The notes under the pieces are model-generated. The model was given only the letters and a program-made list of their open reading frames with translations. It was not told the DNA's origin and searched no databases. A stretch of 62,223 nucleotides of DNA from a virus: positions 1-62,223 of the IMG/VR virus record IMGVR_UViG_3300014720_000037, one strand, 5' to 3'. Below are positions 1 through 8,163 of the stretch, piece by piece; the stretch's first letter is position 1, and the number at the start of each line of letters is the position of its first letter. Both the position numbers and the translations under genes were made by a program.

Positions 1-128
1 ATAAATGATGATAGAACTTGTATATCATCAAGTGTTATTTGTTTACTAGCTTTAGGATTACTAAATATAGCTTCTGCTTGTTTTAGAAGGACAGACAAGC
101 TAGTAGGATTAATTGATTGTTTGGTCAT
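1..128 (-). CDS. hypothetical protein, 5' part only
   Basis: Open frame running off the left edge of the window. It starts with ATG at 128-126, overlapping the TAA stop of the upstream gene by one base (TAATG), which supports translational coupling. The visible product begins MTKQSINPTSLSVLLKQAEA. I do not recognise it. Confidence 0.6.
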   Translation of the reverse strand, partial: MTKQSINPTSLSVLLKQAEAIFSNPKASKQITLDDIQVLSSF

Positions 129-427
129 TATAGGGTTTGTACAACTTCTTTATATAGACTAATAACTCTATCAAACTCTGCAAATAAATCTTTAAATACA
201 ACAGGTGCCGTATTTTCAACTTGTGTTCTATCAATCTTAGCAAGTTGAGCTGTAAGAGTAGATACATTAAGTCTCTTACTAGCTTTAGTATCAGCAACAG
301 TAGTAACAGTTGTTACTTGTACATCTGCTGACTGAATCAAATCAACATTAGATATGTCAGATAATGTTGCTGCTGCAACATTATCTACATCAGAGTAACT
401 TACAGATTGTGTTTCTTCTTCAAACAT
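128..427 (-). CDS. hypothetical acidic protein, 99 aa
   Basis: Starts at ATG 427, with an AAGGAAA-like ribosome binding site between it and the recombinase stop. The N-terminal half is acidic and rich in Ser, Asp and Val; the C-terminal half is predicted helical (KDLFAEFDRVISLYKEVV). It lies directly downstream of the recombinase gene and is probably cotranscribed. No family recognised. Confidence 0.6.
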   Translation of the reverse strand: MFEEETQSVSYSDVDNVAAATLSDISNVDLIQSADVQVTTVTTVADTKASKRLNVSTLTAQLAKIDRTQVENTAPVVFKDLFAEFDRVISLYKEVVQTL

Positions 428-446
428 ATTAGGTTATTTCCTTTAA

Positions 447-1460
447 TCAGATAATAGAATTGTTTACTTGTTCTTTGAGGGCCTCAAATACTTCTGGTCT
501 AGCCTTTAGTAGTTGTACTAAATTAGCTTCCCCCTGTATTTTAATAGGCTCCTCACTTAAATTGGACAGACTTAAATTAATCCAAGATCCAGCTTGTTTG
601 ATAATATCAAACTGCTTGGCCATTCTTACAACATCAACATACTTATTATAGTTAGTTTTAATTGAACCATCTTCTTCATTGACATCTAAATCAACTTGTT
701 GTTGAACCCTTCTAAGAGCTCTACCATATTTACTCTTAACAGTTTGAAACTCAACATTAAAGTTATTTAAACCATCATCATCATCAGCACTTAATGCCTT
801 CTTAGTAGCTTTAATCCTAATAGAAGCCCAATATGGTAAACCCTTGCCACCCATGCTACCTTCTGGGTTACCATAGCCACTGAGATTAGTATTTCTTAGT
901 TGATTGACAAGTATTAGAACCGTGCCAGTTTCAACACACTTAATACTAAATTGTGGTAAGTTCTCACTTAATAGTCTAGCTCTTACACCCATAACATGAA
1001 CCTCACCAACATCCTTACTCTCATCAGTAAGCTTAGATGGCACAAGACCCGCCACACTATCAAGTATCACACAGCAGAAATCAGTGGTTAGACATTGTCT
1101 AATACAGGTTAATGCCTCTTCTGCCGTATTAGCATTAATGACTAACACCTTATCAGTGTCTAATCCTATATTAGCCGCATGACTAGTAGTATAACCAACC
1201 TCACCAGCTTGTATATAAGCTACAAACTTACCAGTAATCTGTTGTAGATTGGCCGCCCAATTTAATGATTTAAGACTCTTTGTTGTTTGTTCTAAACCAA
1301 ATATTTCAACAATAGTGCCTATAGGCATCCCACCACCCAATAAGTAGTTATCACTAGGACTATCTAGTTTATACCTAGCATATTCTATATCTCCACCTTT
1401 AACAACTTTACCCTTGCCAACAACAGATTGTGTTAGCTTCAAGTACTCATTTAAATCCAT
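447..1460 (-). CDS. uvsX: RecA/UvsX-like recombinase
   Basis: 337 aa. RecA-core motifs occur in order: a degenerate Walker A (FGLEQTTKSLKS, about residues 54-65), a Walker B with the RecA signature CCVILDSVAGLVPS, a loop-1 region (MGVRARLLSENLPQF) and a loop-2 region with VNQLR and GNPEGSMGGKGLPYWAS, matching RecA GNPE...GG...FYAS. The missing glycine before the P-loop lysine is also seen in T4 UvsX, so ATP use is still likely. The family forms nucleoprotein filaments on single-stranded DNA and drives strand exchange for phage recombination, repair and recombination-dependent replication. Length fits the family (UvsX about 390, RecA about 350). Start is the first ATG, with no strong Shine-Dalgarno. 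Confidence 0.92.
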   Translation of the reverse strand: MDLNEYLKLTQSVVGKGKVVKGGDIEYARYKLDSPSDNYLLGGGMPIGTIVEIFGLEQTTKSLKSLNWAANLQQITGKFVAYIQAGEVGYTTSHAANIGLDTDKVLVINANTAEEALTCIRQCLTTDFCCVILDSVAGLVPSKLTDESKDVGEVHVMGVRARLLSENLPQFSIKCVETGTVLILVNQLRNTNLSGYGNPEGSMGGKGLPYWASIRIKATKKALSADDDDGLNNFNVEFQTVKSKYGRALRRVQQQVDLDVNEEDGSIKTNYNKYVDVVRMAKQFDIIKQAGSWINLSLSNLSEEPIKIQGEANLVQLLKARPEVFEALKEQVNNSII

Positions 1461-1521
1461 TATCTATATACTCTGTAATTAGGATTAATTAATCTTAAAT
1501 TACATACTTAATGGTTACTAA

Positions 1522-1749
1522 TTAATCAACATATAAACTGGTATCTGGATCATTATTATTAACCCAATCAATATAATAATTACCACTTTGTTTTAATAAC
1601 ATATGTAGTTGTTGCCAGCAGTTATATACTCTATCTCTAACAGTCTCATTTAATACAACATCATCCATATCTGCATAGTCAAAACAAGCACCTCTAATAA
1701 TACTAGCTATGTCATTAGGTGGTGGGTTTGTATATTGTTTGTCACACAT
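1522..1749 (-). CDS. hypothetical protein, 75 aa
   Basis: Small acidic protein with a Pro-rich N-terminus (TNPPPND) and no membrane segment. It lies between the recombinase and a 150-aa hypothetical gene, in the same direction. Not recognised. Confidence 0.55.
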   Translation of the reverse strand: MCDKQYTNPPPNDIASIIRGACFDYADMDDVVLNETVRDRVYNCWQQLHMLLKQSGNYYIDWVNNNDPDTSLYVD

Positions 1750-1763
1750 AATTATAATTATTA

Positions 1764-2216
1764 TTAATCTTCAAATAGCAATTTATATCTACCATCAACA
1801 CCATGTCTTTGCCATAATTCTTGCATAGCCCTACAACCTTTTCCTGCAACTATAGCTCTTTCAACTGGATCATCTATATCAACATTATTACTTAGTTTAA
1901 AAGCATTAATAACATCATCTACTAACATCTCATCATCAACATCTTTATAGACCCTATCACAATACTCTAACTCATCATCTAAAGTCCAAGTTCTACCTAA
2001 GTATTCTAGCCAGTCTTCATCCTCACATTCATCTAAACCTATAAGACCTTGCTCATGTATATCATCATAGAATGAATCTTCAAAGTCATTTAAAACATTA
2101 TTAATGTGTTTAATAGTATTTTGTCTTTCTCTCCTCTTATTAATCCTTCTAACAAGGTGTTTATATTTACCAATAAACTGTTTAGTCCTGTGTAGTAGTT
2201 TGCTCTTGCCTAACAT
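1764..2216 (-). CDS. hypothetical protein, 150 aa
   Basis: Basic N-terminus (VRRINKRRERQ) followed by a strongly acidic central part, a charge pattern common in small DNA-associated phage proteins. Its start overlaps the end of the upstream resolvase-like gene by about 35 nt, indicating coupled translation. Function unknown. Confidence 0.6.
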   Translation of the reverse strand: MLGKSKLLHRTKQFIGKYKHLVRRINKRRERQNTIKHINNVLNDFEDSFYDDIHEQGLIGLDECEDEDWLEYLGRTWTLDDELEYCDRVYKDVDDEMLVDDVINAFKLSNNVDIDDPVERAIVAGKGCRAMQELWQRHGVDGRYKLLFED

Positions 2217-2664
2217 AACCTTGCTCCAACTGATTAAACACTAGTTCTGACATGATGAACACCTTACCATACTCCTTACTATGTATTATATGTATCTCAT
2301 CAATCCTATACTCTTTAGCAGTAACAGCTAACTTATTAGTAGTTGTTCTACTCTTAATAGATGTTTGTATAGTATCACCATTAGGTAGTAATAAGTTACC
2401 ATCACCATCTCTAAACTTGGCACCACTTGCTTCAGTTGGTTCTAATCCTAACTCTTTAACAATAGCAGCTTCAACCTTTCTACCTCTCTTATTATTAGCT
2501 TTACCCCTATTAGAGGCTGCTACATCCTTACAAGGATGAGGTGCCTTTATAGTTTTAGTTAGAGGTTTATAATATAATTTACCTTCACCAGTCTTAGCAA
2601 GACAAACATCACATCTATCATCTCTATTAGCACAGTTTAATTCATACTCAATTGGACATGTCAT
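2182..2664 (-). CDS. PD-(D/E)XK-like endonuclease / resolvase candidate
   Basis: 160 aa. The N-terminus has four cysteines (CPIE...C...CDVC) that could bind zinc. Residues about 60-115 show a restriction-endonuclease-like outline: RGRKVEAAIVKELGL, then ASGAKF, a GD pair and a strand ending TSIKSR. This order (helix Glu, SGAk, D, xxK) is seen in phage Holliday-junction resolvase-like nucleases, although the usual second acidic residue before the lysine is replaced here. Placement beside the recombinase supports a recombination role. Fold assignment is by motif reading only. Confidence 0.45.
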   Translation of the reverse strand: MTCPIEYELNCANRDDRCDVCLAKTGEGKLYYKPLTKTIKAPHPCKDVAASNRGKANNKRGRKVEAAIVKELGLEPTEASGAKFRDGDGNLLLPNGDTIQTSIKSRTTTNKLAVTAKEYRIDEIHIIHSKEYGKVFIMSELVFNQLEQGYVRQEQTTTQD

Positions 2665-2743
2665 ATTATCTATTATTATTGTTTACCTACATAATATTTA
2701 GTTGTATATAGTACATTAATAGCACTTATATAAATATAAACAA

Positions 2744-3157
2744 ATGATATTAAAGTACAACTTATCTAGTCAGATATCAGACTCAGAAGTAACAGATGTT
2801 AGATTAGTACTGCCTAATACAATAACACTAGCAACTGATAATAAATATACATTTACTGCTGTCAACATTACTAAAAACAACCCCTTTACAATAACAATTG
2901 AAAACACCTATCAAGTTAGATACTTAGTAGTATATAGTGATCAATCATTTACCATATCTATTAACAATGGACAGGAGCTTATAACAAGAACACATGTTGT
3001 TGATTATGGTGTTAATAGAACTGGCTTTAACAATGTTAGTAAGATTAATACTATTAAGATAACAAATCCTATAGGAGCCAGTGGTCCTATAGGAAGTCAA
3101 TTTAGTAATCCAACAACAATTGAAGTTAAATACTTATTAGTATTAGAAAAGATATAA
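2744..3157 (+). CDS. hypothetical beta-rich protein, 137 aa
   Basis: First plus-strand gene of the virion block. It is Thr/Asn/Ile-rich with alternating hydrophobic residues, as in small phage head, tail or fibre accessory proteins. A TATAAATA box lies at 2729-2736, only 7 nt before the ATG; with this base composition that can be chance. It converges tail to tail with the next gene, with adjacent stop codons at 3157/3158. Not recognised. Confidence 0.55.
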   Translation: MILKYNLSSQISDSEVTDVRLVLPNTITLATDNKYTFTAVNITKNNPFTITIENTYQVRYLVVYSDQSFTISINNGQELITRTHVVDYGVNRTGFNNVSKINTIKITNPIGASGPIGSQFSNPTTIEVKYLLVLEKI

Positions 3158-3583
3158 CTATTTAGCTGTTGATTGATTAGATTGATTATTATTTGTTACT
3201 AGTATGTCCTCAGATGTTGTTACAAAGTACTCACAGTTATCTTCAATGTAGTTAGATCTTTTCTCAGCAACTAGATTGTAACAAGTATAATTAAATATAG
3301 ATCTACAAGGAACAACCTGCTCATTATCAATCTTATCTCCTTTCATCTTAGGACTATTAAGCTTAATAGTCCTTCTTTCTTCTATGTTAAACTTAACCCA
3401 CTCACCAGGCTCTGTTGGCACTACAAATGTTATATAATCAGGGCCCCCTTTATCAGTTGGTAGAGGTATAACCTGTGGTGGATACTTAGTACTTCTAATA
3501 ACAACAAGATGTAATGATGATGAATCCTTACTTGTATTTACCTTTGGTCTTCTAATTGGCACTACAACATCTGTTGGCTTCAT
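3158..3583 (-). CDS. hypothetical protein, 141 aa
   Basis: Soluble-looking protein with two cysteines in the middle (VPCRSIFNYTCYN) and a low-complexity Asn/Gln/Ser tail. Convergent with the virion gene at 2744. No family recognised. Confidence 0.55.
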   Translation of the reverse strand: MKPTDVVVPIRRPKVNTSKDSSSLHLVVIRSTKYPPQVIPLPTDKGGPDYITFVVPTEPGEWVKFNIEERRTIKLNSPKMKGDKIDNEQVVPCRSIFNYTCYNLVAEKRSNYIEDNCEYFVTTSEDILVTNNNQSNQSTAK

Positions 3584-3595
3584 TATTTAATCCTT

Positions 3596-3949
3596 TTAAA
3601 TATGTAATAGATTACTTAACACCCTATCTTTCAAAGGTGGATACATATTAAGGTCATCTCTATTATATATATAAGTTACTACTAAATCATTCATAGTTGT
3701 AGGCTTATTAAACACTAAAGATATATATATTCTATTAGTCTTTTTATTACAAATACATCTATTTAAAAGGGGCCAATAATACTCAGTTCTAATATATATG
3801 TTAGGTGTTATAAGACTATATGTAATAGAAGCGGCTAACAAATCAAGATCACCTAAACACTTACTTATATGTTTAACTCTAATAATAGGTGGATCGACAG
3901 TTCTTTGATATGTGCCACTAACAACCGCCTTAAATAAATAATCACTCAT
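3596..3949 (-). CDS. hypothetical protein, about 117 aa
   Basis: I chose the internal ATG (MSDYLFKAV) rather than the longer frame because the preceding residues are an AT-rich hydrophobic translation of the intergenic region. Contains RYIYISLVF-like strands and conserved aromatic residues that loosely recall the small paralogous family at 9-23 kb, but the C-terminal signature is absent. Function unknown. Confidence 0.5.
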   Translation of the reverse strand: MSDYLFKAVVSGTYQRTVDPPIIRVKHISKCLGDLDLLAASITYSLITPNIYIRTEYYWPLLNRCICNKKTNRIYISLVFNKPTTMNDLVVTYIYNRDDLNMYPPLKDRVLSNLLHI

Positions 3950-4011
3950 AAATGTAAAACGTTTATGTATAACAATACTATATAAATACAATATAAACAA
4001 TTATAAGTTAA

Positions 4012-4551
4012 GTGATATGGAGAAATAATGGCACTGGTTATAGTACTGGAGACATTATACTATTAAGACAGACAGCATCTAATACAGTAGAATATTTAAA
4101 TGCAACTACTAATAATGTTATTACTCCTAATAGTAATGATTTAGGATCTATTAGTACTGTAATAGCTAATGCTAGTACAAACCTCAATACTTCACTGCTA
4201 AGCCTTGAATCAACACAAGTAGCTTTATCCGCTAAGTTGCCTAGTAGTCTAGGTATAAAAACATCGGCGGGTAGCCTTAGTATTGCCCCTGCAAGTGATG
4301 CGACTTTTACACAAAAATCAAATGCTTTCAGAAGCTCCGCAGCGCTGACAAGAGCCAACAACACTAATCCCTATGCCGCGAACGATATTGAAAATTTAAT
4401 AGCTGGCGGGTTAACCTCAGAGACGATTGCAGTATTGAATGAGGCAATTGCTGATGTAATAGCTGGTATACCAAATCCTATAACCACACTTTATCAAGCT
4501 CCATATCAGGATTACGGGCTAGCACCTATCATGCTTAGTGACGTTGAATGA
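4012..4551 (+). CDS. virion/fibre-like protein, 179 aa
   Basis: Begins with GTG; no ATG is in frame upstream. The N-terminal third (WRNNGTGYSTGDIILLRQT) looks like a fibre or adhesin head module and has the local AT-rich codon use. From about residue 65 the base composition changes sharply (many GCG, CGC and GGC codons), unlike the rest of the window. The C-terminus (GLAPIMLSDVE) is probably globular. I suggest a chimeric structural protein whose tail came from a more GC-rich source. Confidence 0.5.
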   Translation: MIWRNNGTGYSTGDIILLRQTASNTVEYLNATTNNVITPNSNDLGSISTVIANASTNLNTSLLSLESTQVALSAKLPSSLGIKTSAGSLSIAPASDATFTQKSNAFRSSAALTRANNTNPYAANDIENLIAGGLTSETIAVLNEAIADVIAGIPNPITTLYQAPYQDYGLAPIMLSDVE

Positions 4552-4613
4552 TGCGCCCAACAATTATGGAATTTCCGTTGCCTAAACCCGAATTACCAAA
4601 TCTACATATTTGA
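4548..4613 (+). CDS. possible 21-aa ORF coupled to the preceding gene
   Basis: ATGATG overlaps the TGA stop of the preceding frame (AATGATG) and opens a short frame reading MMRPTIMEFPLPKPELPNLH, with stop TGA. It lies in the same GC-richer patch. It may be a real coupled peptide or the remnant of a longer gene imported with the patch. Confidence 0.25.
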   Translation: MMRPTIMEFPLPKPELPNLHI

Positions 4614-4668
4614 AAGAGATAAACCCCAACTTCCAAAAGATTATTACAATGATATTTAGTAATAATAG

Positions 4669-5118
4669 CTAGTTTAATATAGGTATAACCGTAGGATCAT
4701 TTATATAATTAAGCACCGCATCAAATGAGTTATAAGCAAAACCATCTTGTACTACCTCCATTTGTTGTGATAGTAGATATAAGATGGTTTTTGTTGTATC
4801 TACATCTCCTAGTTGATACATAAGAGGCCCCAAGTTAGACAAATCATTAAACAGTAATAAATTAGGCACAGTATTATACTTAAGTATCCCCATCTGCCAC
4901 ACATTATAATAGTCATAGCTATTAGAATAGGGCATAGAAACAGTTAATGTTCTTCTTGATTTAACAACATCTAATGTTATAGAATGCACCTCTAATGTTG
5001 GTTGTTGTTTAAGATTTAAATGGCCTAAATATGCATTAAAAAACTTAGTTATAATTGGGTTTAAATTAGTAAGTGTGTATAAAGTTGGAAGAGATAATAC
5101 TTCTGCTTTTGTGTACAT
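4669..5118 (-). CDS. hypothetical protein, about 149 aa
   Basis: I prefer the internal ATG (MYTKAEVLSLPT), because the longer version would overlap the start of the divergent fibre gene at 5151. The product is moderately hydrophobic with no clear membrane helix and ends in a Pro/Ile segment. Not recognised. Confidence 0.5.
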   Translation of the reverse strand: MYTKAEVLSLPTLYTLTNLNPIITKFFNAYLGHLNLKQQPTLEVHSITLDVVKSRRTLTVSMPYSNSYDYYNVWQMGILKYNTVPNLLLFNDLSNLGPLMYQLGDVDTTKTILYLLSQQMEVVQDGFAYNSFDAVLNYINDPTVIPILN

Positions 5119-5150
5119 AGTTATAACAATAATATAGGTATAAGTAAAAT

Positions 5151-5717
5151 ATGACACAAACTATAGCTCAGAATCTAATCATACTTAATAATAGTAAGCA
5201 TAGAAAGACTAATTATAATAAACATCCTATTGAAGTATTTAGTGACATTGATGATCAAGTAACAAGTAATAATACTTATATAGATATAATCAATAAAATA
5301 AATAAGTTAGACATTAATTACAATAATACAATTGATGATTTAAACAATCTTATAAGTGCTGCTAGACAGGTATATACAACTCTAAAACAAGAACAGCAGT
5401 TACTTAGTTTAATTGATTTATATACTTACACAATTCCTAATAAGACATCTTTTATTGCACAATTAAATACAATAAACACATTAATAGAAGATTGTAATAA
5501 GATAGTAAACAATATATTAAACAATACTGTTAGTAGAGTATATACATACATTAATCCTTTAATATTAGATGATATTAGCAGCAATGTTAATGCTTTAATA
5601 TCTAAACAATGGTTGACTAATTATTTAATTACACTACCCTTAATACCTAAAATTAGACCAATTAATGCGGCTTTAATATGTGACAGTAGTGGACAAGTAA
5701 AATGGCAACAGGAGTAA
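5151..5717 (+). CDS. fibre-like coiled-coil protein A (tandem paralogue)
   Basis: 188 aa, first of three consecutive similar genes. Long Asn/Ile/Leu-rich helices suggest a trimeric coiled coil. The C-terminus ends in a short beta module (ALICDSSGQVKWQ) equivalent to those of the next two genes. This architecture (helical shaft plus a terminal strand module) is common in phage tail fibres and collar proteins. Spacing to the next gene is 4 nt. Confidence 0.55.
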   Translation: MTQTIAQNLIILNNSKHRKTNYNKHPIEVFSDIDDQVTSNNTYIDIINKINKLDINYNNTIDDLNNLISAARQVYTTLKQEQQLLSLIDLYTYTIPNKTSFIAQLNTINTLIEDCNKIVNNILNNTVSRVYTYINPLILDDISSNVNALISKQWLTNYLITLPLIPKIRPINAALICDSSGQVKWQQE

Positions 5718-5721
5718 TAAT

Positions 5722-6273
5722 ATGAGTGATATTAGAGGTGAAAGAATAGGCACTGAGGCTATACAATCAATACAAGATATTGATAGTTATATTAGCAATA
5801 ATTACCTACAGATCATTAAAGATAAGATTGAACTGTTAAAAATAAAAAGGGCCCAAATTGAAGATTTAAGACTGTTATATGAATCAATAAATACTACTAA
5901 TAACAGTATTATTAATAATATTAAAAACAGTTCTAAGTACACACAAATTACAACTAATCAAACAACTGCTGAGCCTCTTATTGATGAATTAAACACTATA
6001 CTTAGAAGTCTATTAACAATAATAAACAGTGACATTACTATTGGCAATTTAAACTACAAAGAAGAGTTATATGGTATTGATAAGATATCAATTACAGAAG
6101 GAGAATTTACATCTGTAGAAGGCCCCTCTAATAACAGTCCTAAAACAGCTATTAATAAAACAATATTTAATAAAGAATTAGAGAAGTTAGAAAGAGTACC
6201 AGAACCAACTCAAGGTTTCTTTTACATAGCAACTGATAATAGTGGAAATATTATACTTAAGAGGGCTATATAA
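5722..6273 (+). CDS. fibre-like coiled-coil protein B (tandem paralogue)
   Basis: 183 aa. N-terminal helix with charged heptads (KDKIELLKIKRAQIEDL), then Asn/Thr-rich segments and the terminal module FFYIATDNSGNIILKRAI, matching the end of the preceding protein. The last base of its stop is the A of the next ATG (TAATG), so translation is coupled. Probable virion protein; exact position in the particle unknown. Confidence 0.55.
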   Translation: MSDIRGERIGTEAIQSIQDIDSYISNNYLQIIKDKIELLKIKRAQIEDLRLLYESINTTNNSIINNIKNSSKYTQITTNQTTAEPLIDELNTILRSLLTIINSDITIGNLNYKEELYGIDKISITEGEFTSVEGPSNNSPKTAINKTIFNKELEKLERVPEPTQGFFYIATDNSGNIILKRAI

Positions 6274-6773
6274 TGACAGACTTGTTTAATAGAAAGGACC
6301 TAATAGGTGATCAAAGTATAAACACAATAAACAACTTTAATGATTATATTGATTCATTATTAAACCCTTTTAACAACATATTAACAGACCTTATATTAGA
6401 ATTAAATAGTATAAGTATTAATAGACCAGTTCAATATAAAGACTTATTAGTAACAAACTTACAAGTAAAAAATGAACAGCTATTATCTAAGTACAATCTT
6501 ATAAATATTAGTAGTCAAATATCAACAGATGTTGCTACTTATATAGGAACACTGACAACTAGTAAAAACAACTTTAACTCCATATTAAATAGTAAAGCTA
6601 GTCCAACCTTTCCTCTTACAAGACCTATTACAACCACTATATTAGATAATAGTACTAGTTATATAACTAAACAGTATGTAACTAATAATTTAATTAAATA
6701 CACTTTACCTACCCCTGTGCCAAGTACTAAATTATATGTAAATGAATCTGGAACAGGTTACATATGGGCATAG
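6273..6773 (+). CDS. fibre-like coiled-coil protein C (tandem paralogue)
   Basis: 166 aa. Same plan as the two genes before it: helical Asn/Ile-rich shaft and a C-terminal module KLYVNESGTGYIWA. The three probably arose by tandem duplication. Likely a structural protein; specific role unknown. Confidence 0.55.
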   Translation: MTDLFNRKDLIGDQSINTINNFNDYIDSLLNPFNNILTDLILELNSISINRPVQYKDLLVTNLQVKNEQLLSKYNLINISSQISTDVATYIGTLTTSKNNFNSILNSKASPTFPLTRPITTTILDNSTSYITKQYVTNNLIKYTLPTPVPSTKLYVNESGTGYIWA

Positions 6774-6814
6774 TTAAATTGTTATTTTAATTGTACATAT
6801 TATTGACTAAACAT

Positions 6815-8068
6815 ATGAGTGATAAAAAACCACAAAATCTATTTACAACCTCCCATGTCCTAAGTGTATTAGGTATGTTGTACATCTTAGCTATAAGTCC
6901 TGCCATTGATAAATGGAGTAATGATCAATTATCCAAGAAAGATGTTATTAATTTATTCAATGGATTTGTATTTGCTCTTGTGACTGGTGGATTAAAGCTA
7001 AAGGATGATAATGTTTACACACATAAATTCTTACCAGGTAAGAACAAGGAAGATATAATATCTAGTCTAACTACTAATATTGTTCAAGAGCAAGTAGTAA
7101 ATCCAATTACTAACAAGATACAAGATCAAATATTAAATCCAATTAATAATGTTATTAATGAAGTTAGTATTAACCCCTTAGATCCTGTTACAAACACAGT
7201 AAACAATACTATTAATAATCCTTTTAATCTCTTATCTAATCCTCCTACTAATCTATCAAACACCATTCTGAGTCCCTTATACGTTAAAGCTAATCAAGAT
7301 ACATGGTATAAAACAAGTCCTGTTGATAGTAATACATTAGATAGTAGTAATAAGATAAGAGTACAACAAGGTACCAATACTAACATTAATGATTATTTGT
7401 TTGATAATGATAATAATCATTGTAAGATAACAATTAATAATAATAAAGTATTGTATGCTTACACGCCACACATATTCATTATTAAAGATGGAATAGAAGT
7501 TAATAGTACTCTCACACCAACTGTAAATCCTAATTCTTTTATACCTACTATAGAACAATGTAATGAGTTATATAACACGAATCTAAGACAAGAGGAGTAT
7601 AAAGATCTATTAAACTGTCTAGCAAGATTTAACATAAGTACTAAGAAGGATGTTGCACATTTTCTAGCTCAAGTAGGACATGAGAGTGCTGGTCTAAGAT
7701 ATAACAAAGAACTAGCAAGCGGGGATGATTATGAGTATAGAGATGATCTAGGTAACACAGAACCTGGTGATGGAAGAAGATATAAAGGCGCAGGATTCAT
7801 CCAACTTACAGGCAGAGCAAACTACCAAGCATTTAGTGATTACATTAAAGATCCTAAAGTAATGGAAGGCGTTGATTATGTTGCTAGTATATATCCATTT
7901 GCTAGTGCTGGCTTTTGGTGGTGGGACAATAAAATGTCTGAGTATATTAATAATGAAGGGGCTGATATATACCAAGTTTCTACGGCTGTAAATGGTGCTA
8001 ATCCAGCTAATGGAATAGAAGATAGAATTTACTATTACAACAAAGCTTGTAACTTACTAGGTATTTAA
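6815..8068 (+). CDS. GH19 chitinase-type endolysin with N-terminal membrane segments
   Basis: Start is the ATG of MSDKKPQN; an in-frame TTG 24 nt earlier is less likely. 417 aa. Residues about 10-65 hold two hydrophobic segments (VLSVLGMLYILAIS; FNGFVFALVTGGL). A long Asn/Pro/Ile-rich linker follows. From about residue 245 there is a family-19 glycoside hydrolase domain with HFLAQVGHES (catalytic Glu), GDGRRYKGAGFIQLTGR and FWWWDNK. Phage GH19 enzymes cut peptidoglycan glycan strands and act as endolysins. The membrane-anchored N-terminus could combine holin-like or signal-anchor function with lysis, or mark a virion-associated form. Last gene of the plus-strand block. Confidence 0.88.
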   Translation: MSDKKPQNLFTTSHVLSVLGMLYILAISPAIDKWSNDQLSKKDVINLFNGFVFALVTGGLKLKDDNVYTHKFLPGKNKEDIISSLTTNIVQEQVVNPITNKIQDQILNPINNVINEVSINPLDPVTNTVNNTINNPFNLLSNPPTNLSNTILSPLYVKANQDTWYKTSPVDSNTLDSSNKIRVQQGTNTNINDYLFDNDNNHCKITINNNKVLYAYTPHIFIIKDGIEVNSTLTPTVNPNSFIPTIEQCNELYNTNLRQEEYKDLLNCLARFNISTKKDVAHFLAQVGHESAGLRYNKELASGDDYEYRDDLGNTEPGDGRRYKGAGFIQLTGRANYQAFSDYIKDPKVMEGVDYVASIYPFASAGFWWWDNKMSEYINNEGADIYQVSTAVNGANPANGIEDRIYYYNKACNLLGI

Positions 8069-8087
8069 ATACCTATTAATAATAAAT

Positions 8088-8125
8088 AAAAGGCCTTTTA
8101 CTATTGATTAAGTAAACGGCCTTTT
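8088..8125. terminator. bidirectional terminator
   Basis: An 8-bp arm AAAAGGCC pairs with GGCCTTTT, extended by TTTAC/GTAAA, around a loop of about 10 nt. A-run and T-run flanks serve both strands. It sits exactly between the convergent endolysin and collar-fibre genes. Confidence 0.85.
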
Positions 8126-8163
8126 ATATTTAATATAATACTTATTTACATGTCTAATTATAA

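Noticed and set aside
2729-2736. T4-like late promoter TATAAATA upstream of several genes
   Set aside because: In sequence this AT-rich the 8-mer is expected dozens of times by chance, and spacing to starts is inconsistent (1 to 24 nt).
4038-4364. Minus-strand 108-codon frame opposite the fibre-like gene
   Set aside because: Shadow frame of the plus-strand gene; no start context and no protein-like pattern.
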